Part shown: positions 35,907 through 44,625 of the stretch, piece after piece
Position numbering within the stretch: the stretch's first letter is position 1
Layout: the number at the start of each line of letters is the position of its first letter
Source: JAFGAV01 sp041479055
GTDB taxonomy: Bacteria; Acidobacteriota; Aminicenantia; Aminicenantales; JAFGAV01
NCBI GenBank assembly: GCA_963702835.1
Contig: OY969762.1
Coordinates: forward strand, 992,001 to 1,056,000
DNA: 64,000 nt
Reading direction: 5' to 3'
The notes under the pieces: model-generated
Database searches by the model: none
Seen by the model: only the letters and a program-made list of their open reading frames with translations
Told to the model about the DNA's origin: nothing
Made by a program: the position numbers and the translations under genes

Positions 35907-38270
35907 TTAAAACGAATCGTGTTCGGTGCGGCGGATGATCTCGTTCTGGAGCGTTTCTCCGAGGTCCACAAAGTAGTCGCTGTAGCCGGCCACCCGGACA
36001 ATCAGGTCGCGATATTTCTGCGGATCTTTCTGGGCCTGGCGGAGCGTTTCGGCGCTGACCACATTGAACTGGACGTGGTGGCCGTCCATCTGGAAATAAG
36101 TCCGCACCAGGTGGACCAGGTTGTCCAGGCCCGACTCATCGGCCAAAAGCTGGGGGGTGAATTTCTGATTGAGAAGCGTTCCGCCGGTGCGGAGGTGGTC
36201 CATCTTGGCCGCGGACTTCATGACGGCCGTGGGACCCTGACGGTCTGCGCCCTGGACGGGCGAGATGCCCTCGGACAGGGGCTCCCCCGCTTTCCGGCCC
36301 TCGGCCGTGGCGCCGGTGACCCGGCCGAAATAGATGTGCACGGTGGTGGGCAGCAGGTTGATGTGGTAGGCGCCGCCCTTGGTATTGGGCCGTCCCTCCA
36401 CGGCCTCGTAGTAGGCCTCGAAGGCTCTTTTCATGAGGTCGTCGGCGTAATCGTCGTCGTTGCCGTATTTGGGCGTTTTATTCAACAAAAGCTGGCGCAA
36501 GGGTTCCTGCCCTTGAAAATCGGCTTGCAATACTTTGACCATCTCCCCCAAGCTCAGGGTCTTCTTTTCGAATACGTGGTATTTCAAAGAAGCCAGGCAG
36601 TCGCTCAGCGTTCCCAGTCCGACGCCCTGGATGTAGGAGGTGTTATAGCGGGCGCCGCCGTCATGATAATCCCGGCCGCGCTCCAGGCAGTCGTCGATAA
36701 GCAGCGACAGGAAGGGCGCCGGCATATGCTCCGCATAGAGGCGCTCAATGATGTTGTTGCCGGCGACCTTGACGTCTACGAAGTGCCTGACCTGCCGGCG
36801 GAAGGCCTCAAACAGTTGGTCGAAAGAAGCAAAACTCTCCGGGCCGCCCGTGGCCAGGCCGATCCTTTTTCCGCTGCGCGGGTCGAGCCCGTCGTGGAGG
36901 GTGATCTCCAGGACCTTGGGCAGGTTGAAATATCCGGTCAGGTTGTAGTTCTCCTTGCCGAAGATTCCGGCCTCCACACAGCCGCTCGCCCCACCGCTGC
37001 GGGCGTCCTTCAGGGATTTGCCCTGGCCCAACATTTCCTGGAGGATAGCCTCGGCGTTGAAAATGGAAGGCTGGCCGTATCCGGTGCGGACGATGCGGAG
37101 CGCCCGCTTCAGGAACCTGTCCGGGTTCTTGCGGCTGACCTGGACCATGGAGCTGGGCTGCAGGAGGCGCATCTCCTCGACAACATCCAGAAGGAGGTAG
37201 GACATCTCGTTGACCCCGTCCGCTCCGTCCTCGGCCAGGCCGCCCAGGTTGATCAGGCAGAAATCGGTATAGGTGGCGCTCTCCTCGGCCGTCACTCCGA
37301 CCTTGGGCGGAGCCGGCTGGTTGTTGAACTTGATCCAGAAGGCCTGGAGAAGCTCCTGGGCCTTGTCCCGGTCCAGGGACCCCTCGGCCAGACCCCTCTG
37401 GTAGAAGGGATCAAGGTGGTGGTCCAGCCGGCCGGGGTTGAACGAATCCCAGGTGTTCAACTCGGTGATAACGCCCAGATGAACGAACCAGTAGTACTGC
37501 AGGGCTTCCCAGAGGTTTCGCGGGGCGTGACGGGGCACGCGGGAACAGACCTCGGCGATCCGGCCGAGCTCTTCCTTCCGTCTTGGTTTTTTTTCGCTGG
37601 CGGCCAGATCGCGGGCCAGGCCGGCATAGCGTTCGGCATAAAGGATGAGGGCTTCAGCGGCGATATCCATGGCCCGCCATTGTTCCCTTTTCCGCAAGGC
37701 TTCCGGATCGCGGAGAGGGTCGAGGAGCTCCAGGTTCCGGGCGATGTCCCGGCGAAAATCTTCGAACCCTCGGCCGTAGATTTTGTCGTCCAGCACGGTG
37801 TGGCCCGGAGCCCGCTGCTCCATGAATTCGGTGAAGACGCCGGCCTGGTAGGCTTCGGTCCACGGCGCGCTCATCTCGGCGAAAATCTTGTCCCGAAGGT
37901 TGTGTCCCTTCCAGAAAGGAATGATCGTGTCCCGGTAGATAGCGCGGGTTTCCGGGGAAACGAAGAAAGGTGTCTTGGGCCGGCTGTCCAGAATGTCCAG
38001 GTCCTGAAGGCTGTGGCAGGTGAGTTCGGGATAGGTCGGAGTGGCCTTGGGTTCGGGCCCTCTTTCGCCGACGATGAGCTCGCCCGGGCCGAGATAGAGG
38101 CTCTTGCGGGCCAGGAGGTGCTTGAGGGCCAGGGCCCTCTTGACCGGGGCGGAATCAGTCGGCCCGGCCAGGCCGCGGTAGAACTCGGTGATGAGCAGGG
38201 CTCTCTCGGCCGATATCACCGGCCGGGCTTCCAGGCTTTGCCGGCGGAGTTCCCGGATTCGGTCATTCAT
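35907..38270 (-). CDS. hypD: Glycyl radical enzyme: trans-4-hydroxy-L-proline dehydratase (HypD)
   Basis: 787-residue glycyl radical enzyme. The radical Gly is G762 (RVAGYSDYF) and the thiyl Cys is C431 (ASGCVEAG). Compared with the characterised HypD from memory of its key residues (F152, H160, D278, D339, C434, E436, Y450, G765), this protein has F149, H157, D275, D336, C431, E433, Y447 and G762: the same residues at a constant offset of three. It should dehydrate hydroxyproline to pyrroline-5-carboxylate without oxygen. It overlaps its activase by 4 nt. ProC, which would reduce the product to proline, is not in the window. The enzyme is oxygen-sensitive, so it implies an anaerobic lifestyle. 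Confidence 0.87.
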   Translation of the reverse strand: MNDRIRELRRQSLEARPVISAERALLITEFYRGLAGPTDSAPVKRALALKHLLARKSLYLGPGELIVGERGPEPKATPTYPELTCHSLQDLDILDSRPKTPFFVSPETRAIYRDTIIPFWKGHNLRDKIFAEMSAPWTEAYQAGVFTEFMEQRAPGHTVLDDKIYGRGFEDFRRDIARNLELLDPLRDPEALRKREQWRAMDIAAEALILYAERYAGLARDLAASEKKPRRKEELGRIAEVCSRVPRHAPRNLWEALQYYWFVHLGVITELNTWDSFNPGRLDHHLDPFYQRGLAEGSLDRDKAQELLQAFWIKFNNQPAPPKVGVTAEESATYTDFCLINLGGLAEDGADGVNEMSYLLLDVVEEMRLLQPSSMVQVSRKNPDRFLKRALRIVRTGYGQPSIFNAEAILQEMLGQGKSLKDARSGGASGCVEAGIFGKENYNLTGYFNLPKVLEITLHDGLDPRSGKRIGLATGGPESFASFDQLFEAFRRQVRHFVDVKVAGNNIIERLYAEHMPAPFLSLLIDDCLERGRDYHDGGARYNTSYIQGVGLGTLSDCLASLKYHVFEKKTLSLGEMVKVLQADFQGQEPLRQLLLNKTPKYGNDDDYADDLMKRAFEAYYEAVEGRPNTKGGAYHINLLPTTVHIYFGRVTGATAEGRKAGEPLSEGISPVQGADRQGPTAVMKSAAKMDHLRTGGTLLNQKFTPQLLADESGLDNLVHLVRTYFQMDGHHVQFNVVSAETLRQAQKDPQKYRDLIVRVAGYSDYFVDLGETLQNEIIRRTEHDSF

Positions 38271-39181
38271 GGCTCAGCCTCCGTATGGACCTCCAGGCCG
38301 AAGGCCTGAATCCTGTTCTTGATCCGCTCCAATTCCCGCCGGGAGGGGGCCGCATATTCCCCGGCCGGCTGGGGCCGGTCCAGCCGCTCATATTTTGCCC
38401 GGCCCAGGGCATGATACGAAAGAAGGTCCACCCTCTCCACTCCCCCCAGCCCGCGCAGGAATTCGGCGGTGGCTTCGATGTTGTCGCGATCGTCATTGAG
38501 CCCTTTAATGAGAGGAAGGCGGACCACGACCCGGCTGCCGCCCTGGACCAATCGCTTGAGGTTCTCCAGGATGATCAAGTTGGTCACCCCGGTCAGGTCT
38601 CGATGCCTGTCCTCATCCATCAGCTTCAGGTCATAGAGGAACAGATGGACCTTGGACTGGACGCTGGCCAGGGACGGCCAGGGGACATGTCCTGAAGTAT
38701 CCACCGTCGTATGGACCTCGCGGCGATGGCATTCCTCCAAAAGCTCCTCCAAGAAGCTGGTCTGCATCACCGGTTCGCCTCCGGAGAATGTCACTCCGCC
38801 CCCGGACTGCCGATAAAAAACCTCATCCTTGAAAATCTCGGCGGCCGCCTGGGAGGCCGTCACCCGGCGGCCGATTAAAACCAAGGCCTCGGCCGGACAG
38901 GCTTCGGCGCAAGCGCCGCAGGTCCGGCATTTTTGACGGTCGACTCGCAGGATATCCCCGCTCTTGGACACGGCCGCCTCGGGGCAGCGCTCCAGACAGA
39001 GGTAACAGTCGGCCAGGCAGCGGGAAGGCTTGACCATGAGCTCGCTAAAAGGCGACTGGCCTTCGGGGTTGTGGCACCAGGCGCAGCGCAGGGGGCAGCC
39101 CTTAAAGAATACCGTGGTCCGGATGCCCGGGCCGTCGTGCAGCGCGTATCTCTTGATGTCGAAGAGGACGCCGGTCACCAT
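38267..39181 (-). CDS. Glycyl radical enzyme activase (HypD-activating, radical SAM)
   Basis: 304-residue radical SAM enzyme that installs the glycyl radical on the adjacent HypD. Signature C29-x3-C33-x2-C36 (GCPLRCAWCHNPEG), then a two-cluster ferredoxin insert: C55, C59, C62, C66 and C85, C88, C91, C95, the arrangement of dehydratase activases rather than pyruvate formate-lyase activase. GGGVTFSGGEP follows. The start at 39181 (MVTGVLFDIKRYALHDGPGIR) is fixed by the family N terminus; the open frame upstream only mirrors the regulator gene, which stops at 39184. Confidence 0.93.
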   Translation of the reverse strand: MVTGVLFDIKRYALHDGPGIRTTVFFKGCPLRCAWCHNPEGQSPFSELMVKPSRCLADCYLCLERCPEAAVSKSGDILRVDRQKCRTCGACAEACPAEALVLIGRRVTASQAAAEIFKDEVFYRQSGGGVTFSGGEPVMQTSFLEELLEECHRREVHTTVDTSGHVPWPSLASVQSKVHLFLYDLKLMDEDRHRDLTGVTNLIILENLKRLVQGGSRVVVRLPLIKGLNDDRDNIEATAEFLRGLGGVERVDLLSYHALGRAKYERLDRPQPAGEYAAPSRRELERIKNRIQAFGLEVHTEAEP

Positions 39182-39183
39182 GG

Positions 39184-39900
39184 TCAAGGGCCCTTCTGGA
39201 GGCCGGCCCGTTTCTCGGGCTCCGGCCAGCCGGCTCGCGGATAATAACGGCGGATGTATTTTTCCTGGACGGGAAAGGACCAATGGACTTCCTGAATGAA
39301 GCGCACGGCTTCCCGCTTTTTCCCCAGGCGGATGAGCCGGAGCAGTTCCCGATGCTCGGCGATTGAGGCGATCTCCCATTCCCTGATGAAGGGCGACGGC
39401 CGGGGGAAATCGTAAAGACGTTTTTTGAGGGTATGGACGGTACGAATCAGCTTGTCGTTGCCGCACGATTCGACATAGATGTTATGGAACCGAAGGTTCT
39501 TTTCGTAATAGCCGTTGAAATCGTTCACCTCCATGGCCTTGGCCATCAGAGCGACCAGCCGCTGCATGGCCCGGAGCTGGGGGGATTTCAGGCCGGCGAA
39601 GGAAGCGGCCAGGGCCCAGCCTTCCAAGGCGCCGATCACTTCGTAGATATCTTTGATCTCCCGGCTGGTCAGAGCGTTGATCACCACGGCCCGTCGCGGC
39701 CGGATGGTGACGAAATCCTCAATTTCGAGCTGGAGGAGCGCCTCCCGCAAGGGAGTCTTGCTCACCCCCAGCCGGCTGCAGATTTCCTCCATGTCCAGGG
39801 TCGAGCCCGGCGAGAGTTTCCCCTTCTGCATCTGTCCCCGGAGATAATCATAGACCTGTTCCTTAAGTGATCTGACTTGAAGGACGGGCGTTTCGGGCAT
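39184..39900 (-). CDS. GntR/FCD-family transcriptional regulator of the hyp operon
   Basis: 238 residues: winged helix-turn-helix at about 10-75 (VYDYLRGQMQKGKL, then EEICSRLGVSKTPLREAL and RRAVVIN) and an FCD ligand domain with metal-type His positions (FHNIYVESCGN, SIAEHRELLRLI). It leads the operon with the activase and hypD (2-nt gap), and its own promoter is embedded in perfect dyads, so it very probably regulates itself and hypD in response to hydroxyproline or a product. No SD; the -10 box lies 15 nt before the ATG. Confidence 0.9.
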   Translation of the reverse strand: MPETPVLQVRSLKEQVYDYLRGQMQKGKLSPGSTLDMEEICSRLGVSKTPLREALLQLEIEDFVTIRPRRAVVINALTSREIKDIYEVIGALEGWALAASFAGLKSPQLRAMQRLVALMAKAMEVNDFNGYYEKNLRFHNIYVESCGNDKLIRTVHTLKKRLYDFPRPSPFIREWEIASIAEHRELLRLIRLGKKREAVRFIQEVHWSFPVQEKYIRRYYPRAGWPEPEKRAGLQKGP

Positions 39901-39906
39901 GGATGA

Positions 39907-39925
39907 CTGATATATAATATATCAG
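39907..39925. promoter_or_regulatory. GntR operator dyad 1 over the -10 box
   Basis: Perfect inverted repeat with 9-bp arms CTGATATAT and ATATATCAG around one central A. It covers the -10 region of the regulator-activase-hypD promoter. The TGATATATCA core is like known FCD-type GntR operators. Confidence 0.7.
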
Positions 39926-39944
39926 ATATTTGATATCAAGTCAA
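39916..39944 (-). promoter_or_regulatory. Promoter of the hyp operon
   Basis: Minus-strand TTGACT (39944-39939) and TATATT (39921-39916), spacer exactly 17 nt. The -35 overlaps the last codons of the homoserine dehydrogenase gene. Both operator dyads lie in it. The expected leader is at most about 8 nt. Confidence 0.7.
39930..39939. promoter_or_regulatory. GntR operator dyad 2 between -35 and -10
   Basis: Perfect 10-bp palindrome TTGATATCAA, 14 bp centre-to-centre offset from dyad 1 region and inside the promoter spacer. It shares the TGATAT half-site with dyad 1. Confidence 0.55.
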
Positions 39945-40961
39945 CCGGCCATACATTCCGATGATGTCTTTGAGCAGGGCGGCGGCGGCTCCCCGCGGGT
40001 CGGACCGGCCGCCCATGAGGGTTACCGGGCCCATGGTATCGGTGAAGAAGGTGATTCCTTTTTCCGCGCCGTCCACCTGAAAAAGCGGATGGCTGGGCTC
40101 CAAGACGGCCGGGGCCACAGACAAAGTGCGGACTCCACGTCTTGTCTCCAGGCGGCCCAGCAGCTTTATTTTTTTCCCCTCCCGGGCTGCTTGAGCCACC
40201 TGAGCAGGCGAAAGGCGGGTGATGCCCTCTACCTTGACGTCCGACAGTTTGAAGTCGGCCCCCAGGACAACATTGGCCAGGATAAGCAGCTTGACCGCCG
40301 TATCCAAGCCCTCGACATCCCTTTCCGGGTCCGGCTCAGCGATTCCGCGGCGCTGGGCTTCGGCCAGGGCTTGCTCGAAAGGGATTCCCTCCTGCATCCG
40401 GGTCAGGATGAAGTTTGTTGTTCCGTTGAGAATGCCTTCCAGGCCGGTGACCTGGGACCCGGCCAGGGACCGAATTCCGACATCGGCGGCGGGCAGCGCG
40501 GCGCCCGTCGCCCCGCTGAACCTGAAAAAAACGCCTTTCCGGCGGGCCGATTCAATTAGATTTTTCCCGGCCACGGCCAGAGGCCCCTTGCTGGCGGCCG
40601 CCACATGCCAGCCCCGGGCTAGGGCTGAACGGATGAACCCCAAGGCCGGTTCGCCGGTGTCCAGGTCCGCGGAGAGGCATTCCACCAGGACTCCGGGCTC
40701 AACTTTATCCAGGACATCGTCCAGGCCGAGTCCGGGTCTCCATCCGGAAAGAGCAGGCACTTCTTCCCGGCTGGCCTCCCCGAGCCGCGGTTGGCTAAGG
40801 ATGTCCTCGGTCATCAGGCCACCCCGGCTGGTCAGGATGGCCCTAAGTTTCAGTTGCAGGCCGTAACGCTCCCGCAGCCGGCTGCGGGTGTCCAGGAGGA
40901 GCCGGGTGAAGGCCCGGCCCACCCGGCCGAACCCGAGCAGGGCGACGGCCGCTCGGCGCAT
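39936..40961 (-). CDS. hom: Homoserine dehydrogenase
   Basis: 341-residue NAD(P)-dependent enzyme of the threonine/methionine branch. Rossmann start LLGFGRVGRAF, then VECLSADL, ASKGPLAVAGK, GILNGTTNFILTRM and DVEGLDTAVKLLILAN, all family signatures. It lacks the C-terminal ACT domain, so allosteric control by threonine may be missing. Its stop lies in the promoter of the hyp operon. Threonine synthase is encoded 4 kb away on the other strand; homoserine kinase and aspartokinase are not in the window. Confidence 0.9.
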   Translation of the reverse strand: MRRAAVALLGFGRVGRAFTRLLLDTRSRLRERYGLQLKLRAILTSRGGLMTEDILSQPRLGEASREEVPALSGWRPGLGLDDVLDKVEPGVLVECLSADLDTGEPALGFIRSALARGWHVAAASKGPLAVAGKNLIESARRKGVFFRFSGATGAALPAADVGIRSLAGSQVTGLEGILNGTTNFILTRMQEGIPFEQALAEAQRRGIAEPDPERDVEGLDTAVKLLILANVVLGADFKLSDVKVEGITRLSPAQVAQAAREGKKIKLLGRLETRRGVRTLSVAPAVLEPSHPLFQVDGAEKGITFFTDTMGPVTLMGGRSDPRGAAAALLKDIIGMYGRLT

Positions 40962-40978
40962 CTCTTTCCAGCCCAGCC

Positions 40979-42076
40979 TCAGCGGTAGCCGGCTTTATGA
41001 AGGTCGTCCAATGATTTGAAGGGATAAGGCGGGTTGAGGTAGCGGGCCAGGAAATTGTAAATTTTAAGACGGATCTCCTTGGCCGGCAGAATGTCCAGCC
41101 GGTCGAAGGAATGGCCGCCGGGAGCGTTCTCAAATATTTGGTACTCGAACTTCTTGCCGGCCGCTTTCAGGGCATTGATGAGGTGCTCCACCTCCAGGAC
41201 GTTGACGTCTTCATCGTTGGTATTGGTATGAATGAGGAGCGGAGTCTTGAGCTTGTCCACATTCCATACCGGAGAGCGCCGCCGGTATTCCTGGATGTCC
41301 TGCTGGGGGGTTTTGCCCACATGGTAGGGTGCCTGGAACTCCTCGCGGTAGTCGTCGCCGGCGTATCCCAGGCGGAAGATGAGGTCCGAGACCGGCACTC
41401 CGGCAAAGGCCACCTGGTAGGCCTCGGGATGGTTGAAGATATTCATCAGGGCGATCAGCCCGCCATGGCTCCAGCCGACGATGCCCACCCGGTCCTTGTC
41501 CACCAGTTTGTAGTTCTCGATCATGAAATTCCGGCTGGCCAAGGCGTCCTCGTTCTCTAAGCCCCCGTAGTCGATGAGCTCGTAGATGGCCCGGCCGTAG
41601 CCCGTGCTGCCGCGGTAATCCGGTGCGGCGATGATGTAGCCCTGGGCCACCATTTCCCGGATGAAATGGGTGTGGTAGGTGTCGAAGTCGGCGTGCACGC
41701 CGCCGTGAAGCAGGATGAGGAGGGGGTACTTTCGGCCGGGGTCAACCGAGCGCGGGATGAAAACGTAGCAGTAGAACTTGATGGGATTCCCGGCGCCCGG
41801 CCCGGTGGGGTTGGGCTCTTTCCAGCGCGGCGGGCCCACGATGCGAACCTTGTCCACATAGGCCACGTCGCCCACCCGCTCGAACCACAGAACATCATCG
41901 ATGCTCTTCTTGAGTTCGTCCATTCGTTGAGAGAGAGATTCGAACTGCTGCTTCAGATATTTCAGCTCCTCGCTCTCGCCCGGCGAAGAAGATTGGGCCG
42001 CTAGGGAGACGGCCAAGCCGAACAGCAGAGCCATTGCCGCCAAACCTCTTCCCCCCAACTTTTTTTTATTGGTCAT
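40979..42076 (-). CDS. Exported S9-family alpha/beta-hydrolase peptidase
   Basis: 365 residues with a signal peptide (about 1-27), a coiled-coil-like stretch (YLKQQFESLSQRMDELKK, about 40-58), then a prolyl-oligopeptidase-type hydrolase domain: HGGVHADF oxyanion loop, nucleophile Ser in GIVGWSHGG (about 215), Asp in TNTNDEDVN and His in APGGHSFDR. GGAGGACGATCA before the ATG is the SD. No beta-propeller is present, so the access gate of the larger S9 enzymes is missing. Substrate unknown; peptides or esters. Confidence 0.83.
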   Translation of the reverse strand: MTNKKKLGGRGLAAMALLFGLAVSLAAQSSSPGESEELKYLKQQFESLSQRMDELKKSIDDVLWFERVGDVAYVDKVRIVGPPRWKEPNPTGPGAGNPIKFYCYVFIPRSVDPGRKYPLLILLHGGVHADFDTYHTHFIREMVAQGYIIAAPDYRGSTGYGRAIYELIDYGGLENEDALASRNFMIENYKLVDKDRVGIVGWSHGGLIALMNIFNHPEAYQVAFAGVPVSDLIFRLGYAGDDYREEFQAPYHVGKTPQQDIQEYRRRSPVWNVDKLKTPLLIHTNTNDEDVNVLEVEHLINALKAAGKKFEYQIFENAPGGHSFDRLDILPAKEIRLKIYNFLARYLNPPYPFKSLDDLHKAGYR

Positions 42077-42119
42077 TGATCGTCCTCCTCAAATAAAGTT
42101 CAACCATCCGCCGGCCGGA

Positions 42120-43913
42120 TCAGTCTTTTCTTCTGAAGCGGAACACGCCGTCGGGTTGACGGGAAATGAGCTCCACGACTTTTTCCGACCCGTCCAAAAC
42201 GAATTCAATAGTAAAACCACTTATATTCTTCAGCCTGAACTCCAGGCCCTGGTAAGGGACCAGCTCATACTCCGGCTTGCCGGGAACGAAAAAGAAAAAG
42301 GCGTTCCCCCGCCAGGCCACTGTTCCGACCAGGTTGCTGAATTCATACTGTCCGGACATTTTTTCCAAAAAATCCTTTTCTTTCAGTTTGTCGGAGGGAG
42401 CGCGGTTGAAAACGATGGCCCCTACGGCGGGCTCGAGCTTGAGGGCCAGGGATTCGATGCCGCCCCTCAGCCCGGTTTGAAAGGAGACCTTGGTATCGAA
42501 GTCCTGCTGTTCGTTCTGGGCTCGGAATATGTCGTAATGGTAATGGGTCAGGACGAAGGGGATCTCATTGAGACGGCCCCTCAGGCTCTGGCCGTCCTTT
42601 TCCACAACAACCGTTCCGTAGCCGGGATTGGAGAAGGAGCCGGCGTACTCATCCAGACGGTGAGACGGTTGGCTGCCGGTTTTGCGCTCCTTCTCTTCTT
42701 CTGCCTTGGCTTCCTCAATTTTTTGGCGGGCTATGAGGCGTTCCTCCTTGGTCCGGCCGCTCCAGTCCACGAGGTCCAATCCAAGAAGGCGGTCACAGAT
42801 CTGATAGGCGATGACCGTGGGGAGGGGGTTGTCGGACATGTTGGTCAAGACAACCAGCCCGAATCCCTCCTTGGGCAGTAGGGCGACCCGGGCCTCAAAA
42901 CCGTCGATCGACCCGCTGTGGGACACCAGGAGATGCCCGCGATAGGCATTTATGTTCCAGCCCAGGCCGTAGGCGCCATAGAACAGCTCATCGTAGCGGC
43001 GGGGCTGAGAGATGACCATCTGGGGGACTTGGAGCCGGTTCAGCTCGATCTCGGAAACGATCGGCTTCTCGCCGGAGTTGCCCCTGTTCAGGTTGAGCTG
43101 GAGCCAGCGGGCCATGTCGGAGACGCTGGAGTTGAGTGAGCCGGCCGGGCCGATACCATCCAGGCTGTGGAACGGGATGCGGAGGACCTGTCCTTTGGAT
43201 TCAGCATAGGGGAAGGCGAAATCCTTGGCCTTGGCCATCTCCTCCACTGAAAAATTGGTATGGGACATGCCCAGCGGCTGGAGGATACGTTCGCGAGTAA
43301 AAGCCTCCCAGGGCTGGCCGGCCAGCTTCTCCACCAGGCAGCCGGCGGCCATGAACATCAAATTGTTGTATTGATAGAGCTGGCGAAAATCCCTGTTCAA
43401 TTCGAGATACTGAAGTCGGCTGAAGAGCTCCTGCCGGCTGAACTTCGAAGAATACCAGACCATATCGTGTCGCGGCAGCCCGGACCGGTGGCTGACCAGG
43501 TCCCGAGCGGTCATCCGCTCGGAGACGATGGGGTCGCTGAGCTTGAAGTCGGGCAGATAGCTCCGCACCGGCTTGTCCCAGTCCAGTCTTGCCTCGTCCG
43601 CCAAAATGGCCAAATCGGTCGTGGTGAAGGCTTTGCTGCAGGAGCCGATGGCGAACAGGGTGTCGGCCGTGGCGGGAAGCTTGTTTTCAACATCCCGAAG
43701 TCCGTAGCCCCGCCCCAGGATAACCCTATCCCTGGTGACAACGGCCACGGCTGCCCCGGGGACCTTCCACTCAACGAGCATTTTCCGGATGAAGGCGTCC
43801 AAGCCCTGGAGGGCTCGGCGCGGGTCGACCGGCCGGGGACTGGTCGCTGCAGAAAAAAATAAAGCAAAAAAAACGGACAGGCCGGCCAAAGCAACCAGGC
43901 GGCGATTTTTCAT
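42120..43913 (-). CDS. Beta-lactamase-family serine hydrolase (class C/S12 fold)
   Basis: 597 residues with a signal peptide (about 1-24). The penicillin-recognising domain (about 35-390) has S-x-x-K in GSCSKAF (about residue 93-96), the tyrosine motif in YQYNNLM and HSGSIDGF. A C-terminal beta-domain (DUF3471-like, about 420-595) follows. Most such proteins in non-resistant bacteria are esterases, D-amino-acid peptidases or peptidoglycan-trimming enzymes, so resistance should not be assumed. It overlaps the methyltransferase gene by 4 nt. Confidence 0.85.
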   Translation of the reverse strand: MKNRRLVALAGLSVFFALFFSAATSPRPVDPRRALQGLDAFIRKMLVEWKVPGAAVAVVTRDRVILGRGYGLRDVENKLPATADTLFAIGSCSKAFTTTDLAILADEARLDWDKPVRSYLPDFKLSDPIVSERMTARDLVSHRSGLPRHDMVWYSSKFSRQELFSRLQYLELNRDFRQLYQYNNLMFMAAGCLVEKLAGQPWEAFTRERILQPLGMSHTNFSVEEMAKAKDFAFPYAESKGQVLRIPFHSLDGIGPAGSLNSSVSDMARWLQLNLNRGNSGEKPIVSEIELNRLQVPQMVISQPRRYDELFYGAYGLGWNINAYRGHLLVSHSGSIDGFEARVALLPKEGFGLVVLTNMSDNPLPTVIAYQICDRLLGLDLVDWSGRTKEERLIARQKIEEAKAEEEKERKTGSQPSHRLDEYAGSFSNPGYGTVVVEKDGQSLRGRLNEIPFVLTHYHYDIFRAQNEQQDFDTKVSFQTGLRGGIESLALKLEPAVGAIVFNRAPSDKLKEKDFLEKMSGQYEFSNLVGTVAWRGNAFFFFVPGKPEYELVPYQGLEFRLKNISGFTIEFVLDGSEKVVELISRQPDGVFRFRRKD

Positions 43914-44503
43914 GAGGTTTCCTTTTGAGCGGCTTTTTGGGCCAGCAGGCCGTATTCCTCGGAGTTGACCTCAAACGATTCAACCAGGTGAAAACCGGCG
44001 GCGGCCAGGAGCTGAAGGGCCTTACGCCGGGAGACCCGCTGGGCGACCGGCGGGCCATGCCTGGTGCGTTTTTTATGGTAATCCACAATGGCCAAACGCG
44101 AGGCCCGGCCCATGCGCCCATGAAGACGAGCCAGATAGGCTTCTTTATTGTCGAGCTCATGGAAGACATTAGCCATAAAGTACAGCGAAGCGCCCGGCGG
44201 CAGCTCTCGGCCCGATTCGGAGGAAAGGACGGGCTGGAGATGGGAGATTCCTTTGCGCCCAGCGGCCGCCGTCAGGTCGGCCAACATCGTCGGGGAGATG
44301 TCGAGGCCGTAAGCTGTGCCCCTCTGGCCCACTAGGACGGCCGCGTGCAGAGTGAAGAATCCCGTGCCGCAGCCGATGTCCACGAACACTTCTCCCTTTC
44401 TCAGGCCCGCTCGCCGCAGGATCTTGCGCGGCGGCAGCCGGAGGAGCCTTTCCGGCGAGCGCAGCCGGGCCCGTCGGTCCGGGTCGAATTTATGGTTGGA
44501 CAA
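43910..44503 (-). CDS. Class I SAM-dependent methyltransferase
   Basis: 197 residues with the Rossmann SAM motif FVDIGCGTGFFTLHAA (about 42-57), YGLDISPTML (motif II) and an acidic HELDNKE. The N-terminal HKFDPDRRARLRSPERLLRLPP is a recognisable lead of a small arsenite/UbiE-like methyltransferase group. TTG start at 44503 with AGGAAAAA upstream. It lies 15 nt after the tRNA-Ser gene on the same strand. Substrate unknown. Confidence 0.8.
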   Translation of the reverse strand: MSNHKFDPDRRARLRSPERLLRLPPRKILRRAGLRKGEVFVDIGCGTGFFTLHAAVLVGQRGTAYGLDISPTMLADLTAAAGRKGISHLQPVLSSESGRELPPGASLYFMANVFHELDNKEAYLARLHGRMGRASRLAIVDYHKKRTRHGPPVAQRVSRRKALQLLAAAGFHLVESFEVNSEEYGLLAQKAAQKETS

Positions 44504-44518
44504 ATTTTTCCTGAGTCA

Positions 44519-44610
44519 TGGCGGAGAGGGTGGGATTCGAACCCACGATCCCAATCACTCGGGATATCGGTTTTCGAGACCGACTCCTTCAACCACTCGG
44601 ACACCTCTCC
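44519..44610 (-). tRNA. tRNA-Ser (anticodon CGA)
   Basis: 92 nt on the minus strand. Acceptor arm GGAGAGG/CCTCTCC, discriminator G, CCA encoded in the gene (44521-44519). The anticodon loop CTCGAAA gives CGA (reads UCG). The long variable arm (TATCCCGAGTGATTGGGAT) and GTTCGAATCC T-loop are typical of tRNA-Ser. tadA lies just upstream. Confidence 0.95.
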
Positions 44611-44625
44611 GCTCCGGTTTCGAGG

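Noticed and set aside
35907..38270. Annotation as pyruvate formate-lyase
   Set aside because: PFL has two adjacent Cys (CC) at the active site; this protein has GCVE, with HypD-specific residues.
35763..38309. Open frame of 848 codons on the plus strand
   Set aside because: It is exactly antisense to hypD, has no domain signature, and results from the GC-rich codon pattern. The minus-strand protein has all active-site residues.
42120..43913. Antibiotic-resistance beta-lactamase
   Set aside because: The fold is shared by esterases and peptidases, and the extra C-terminal domain is not found in resistance enzymes.
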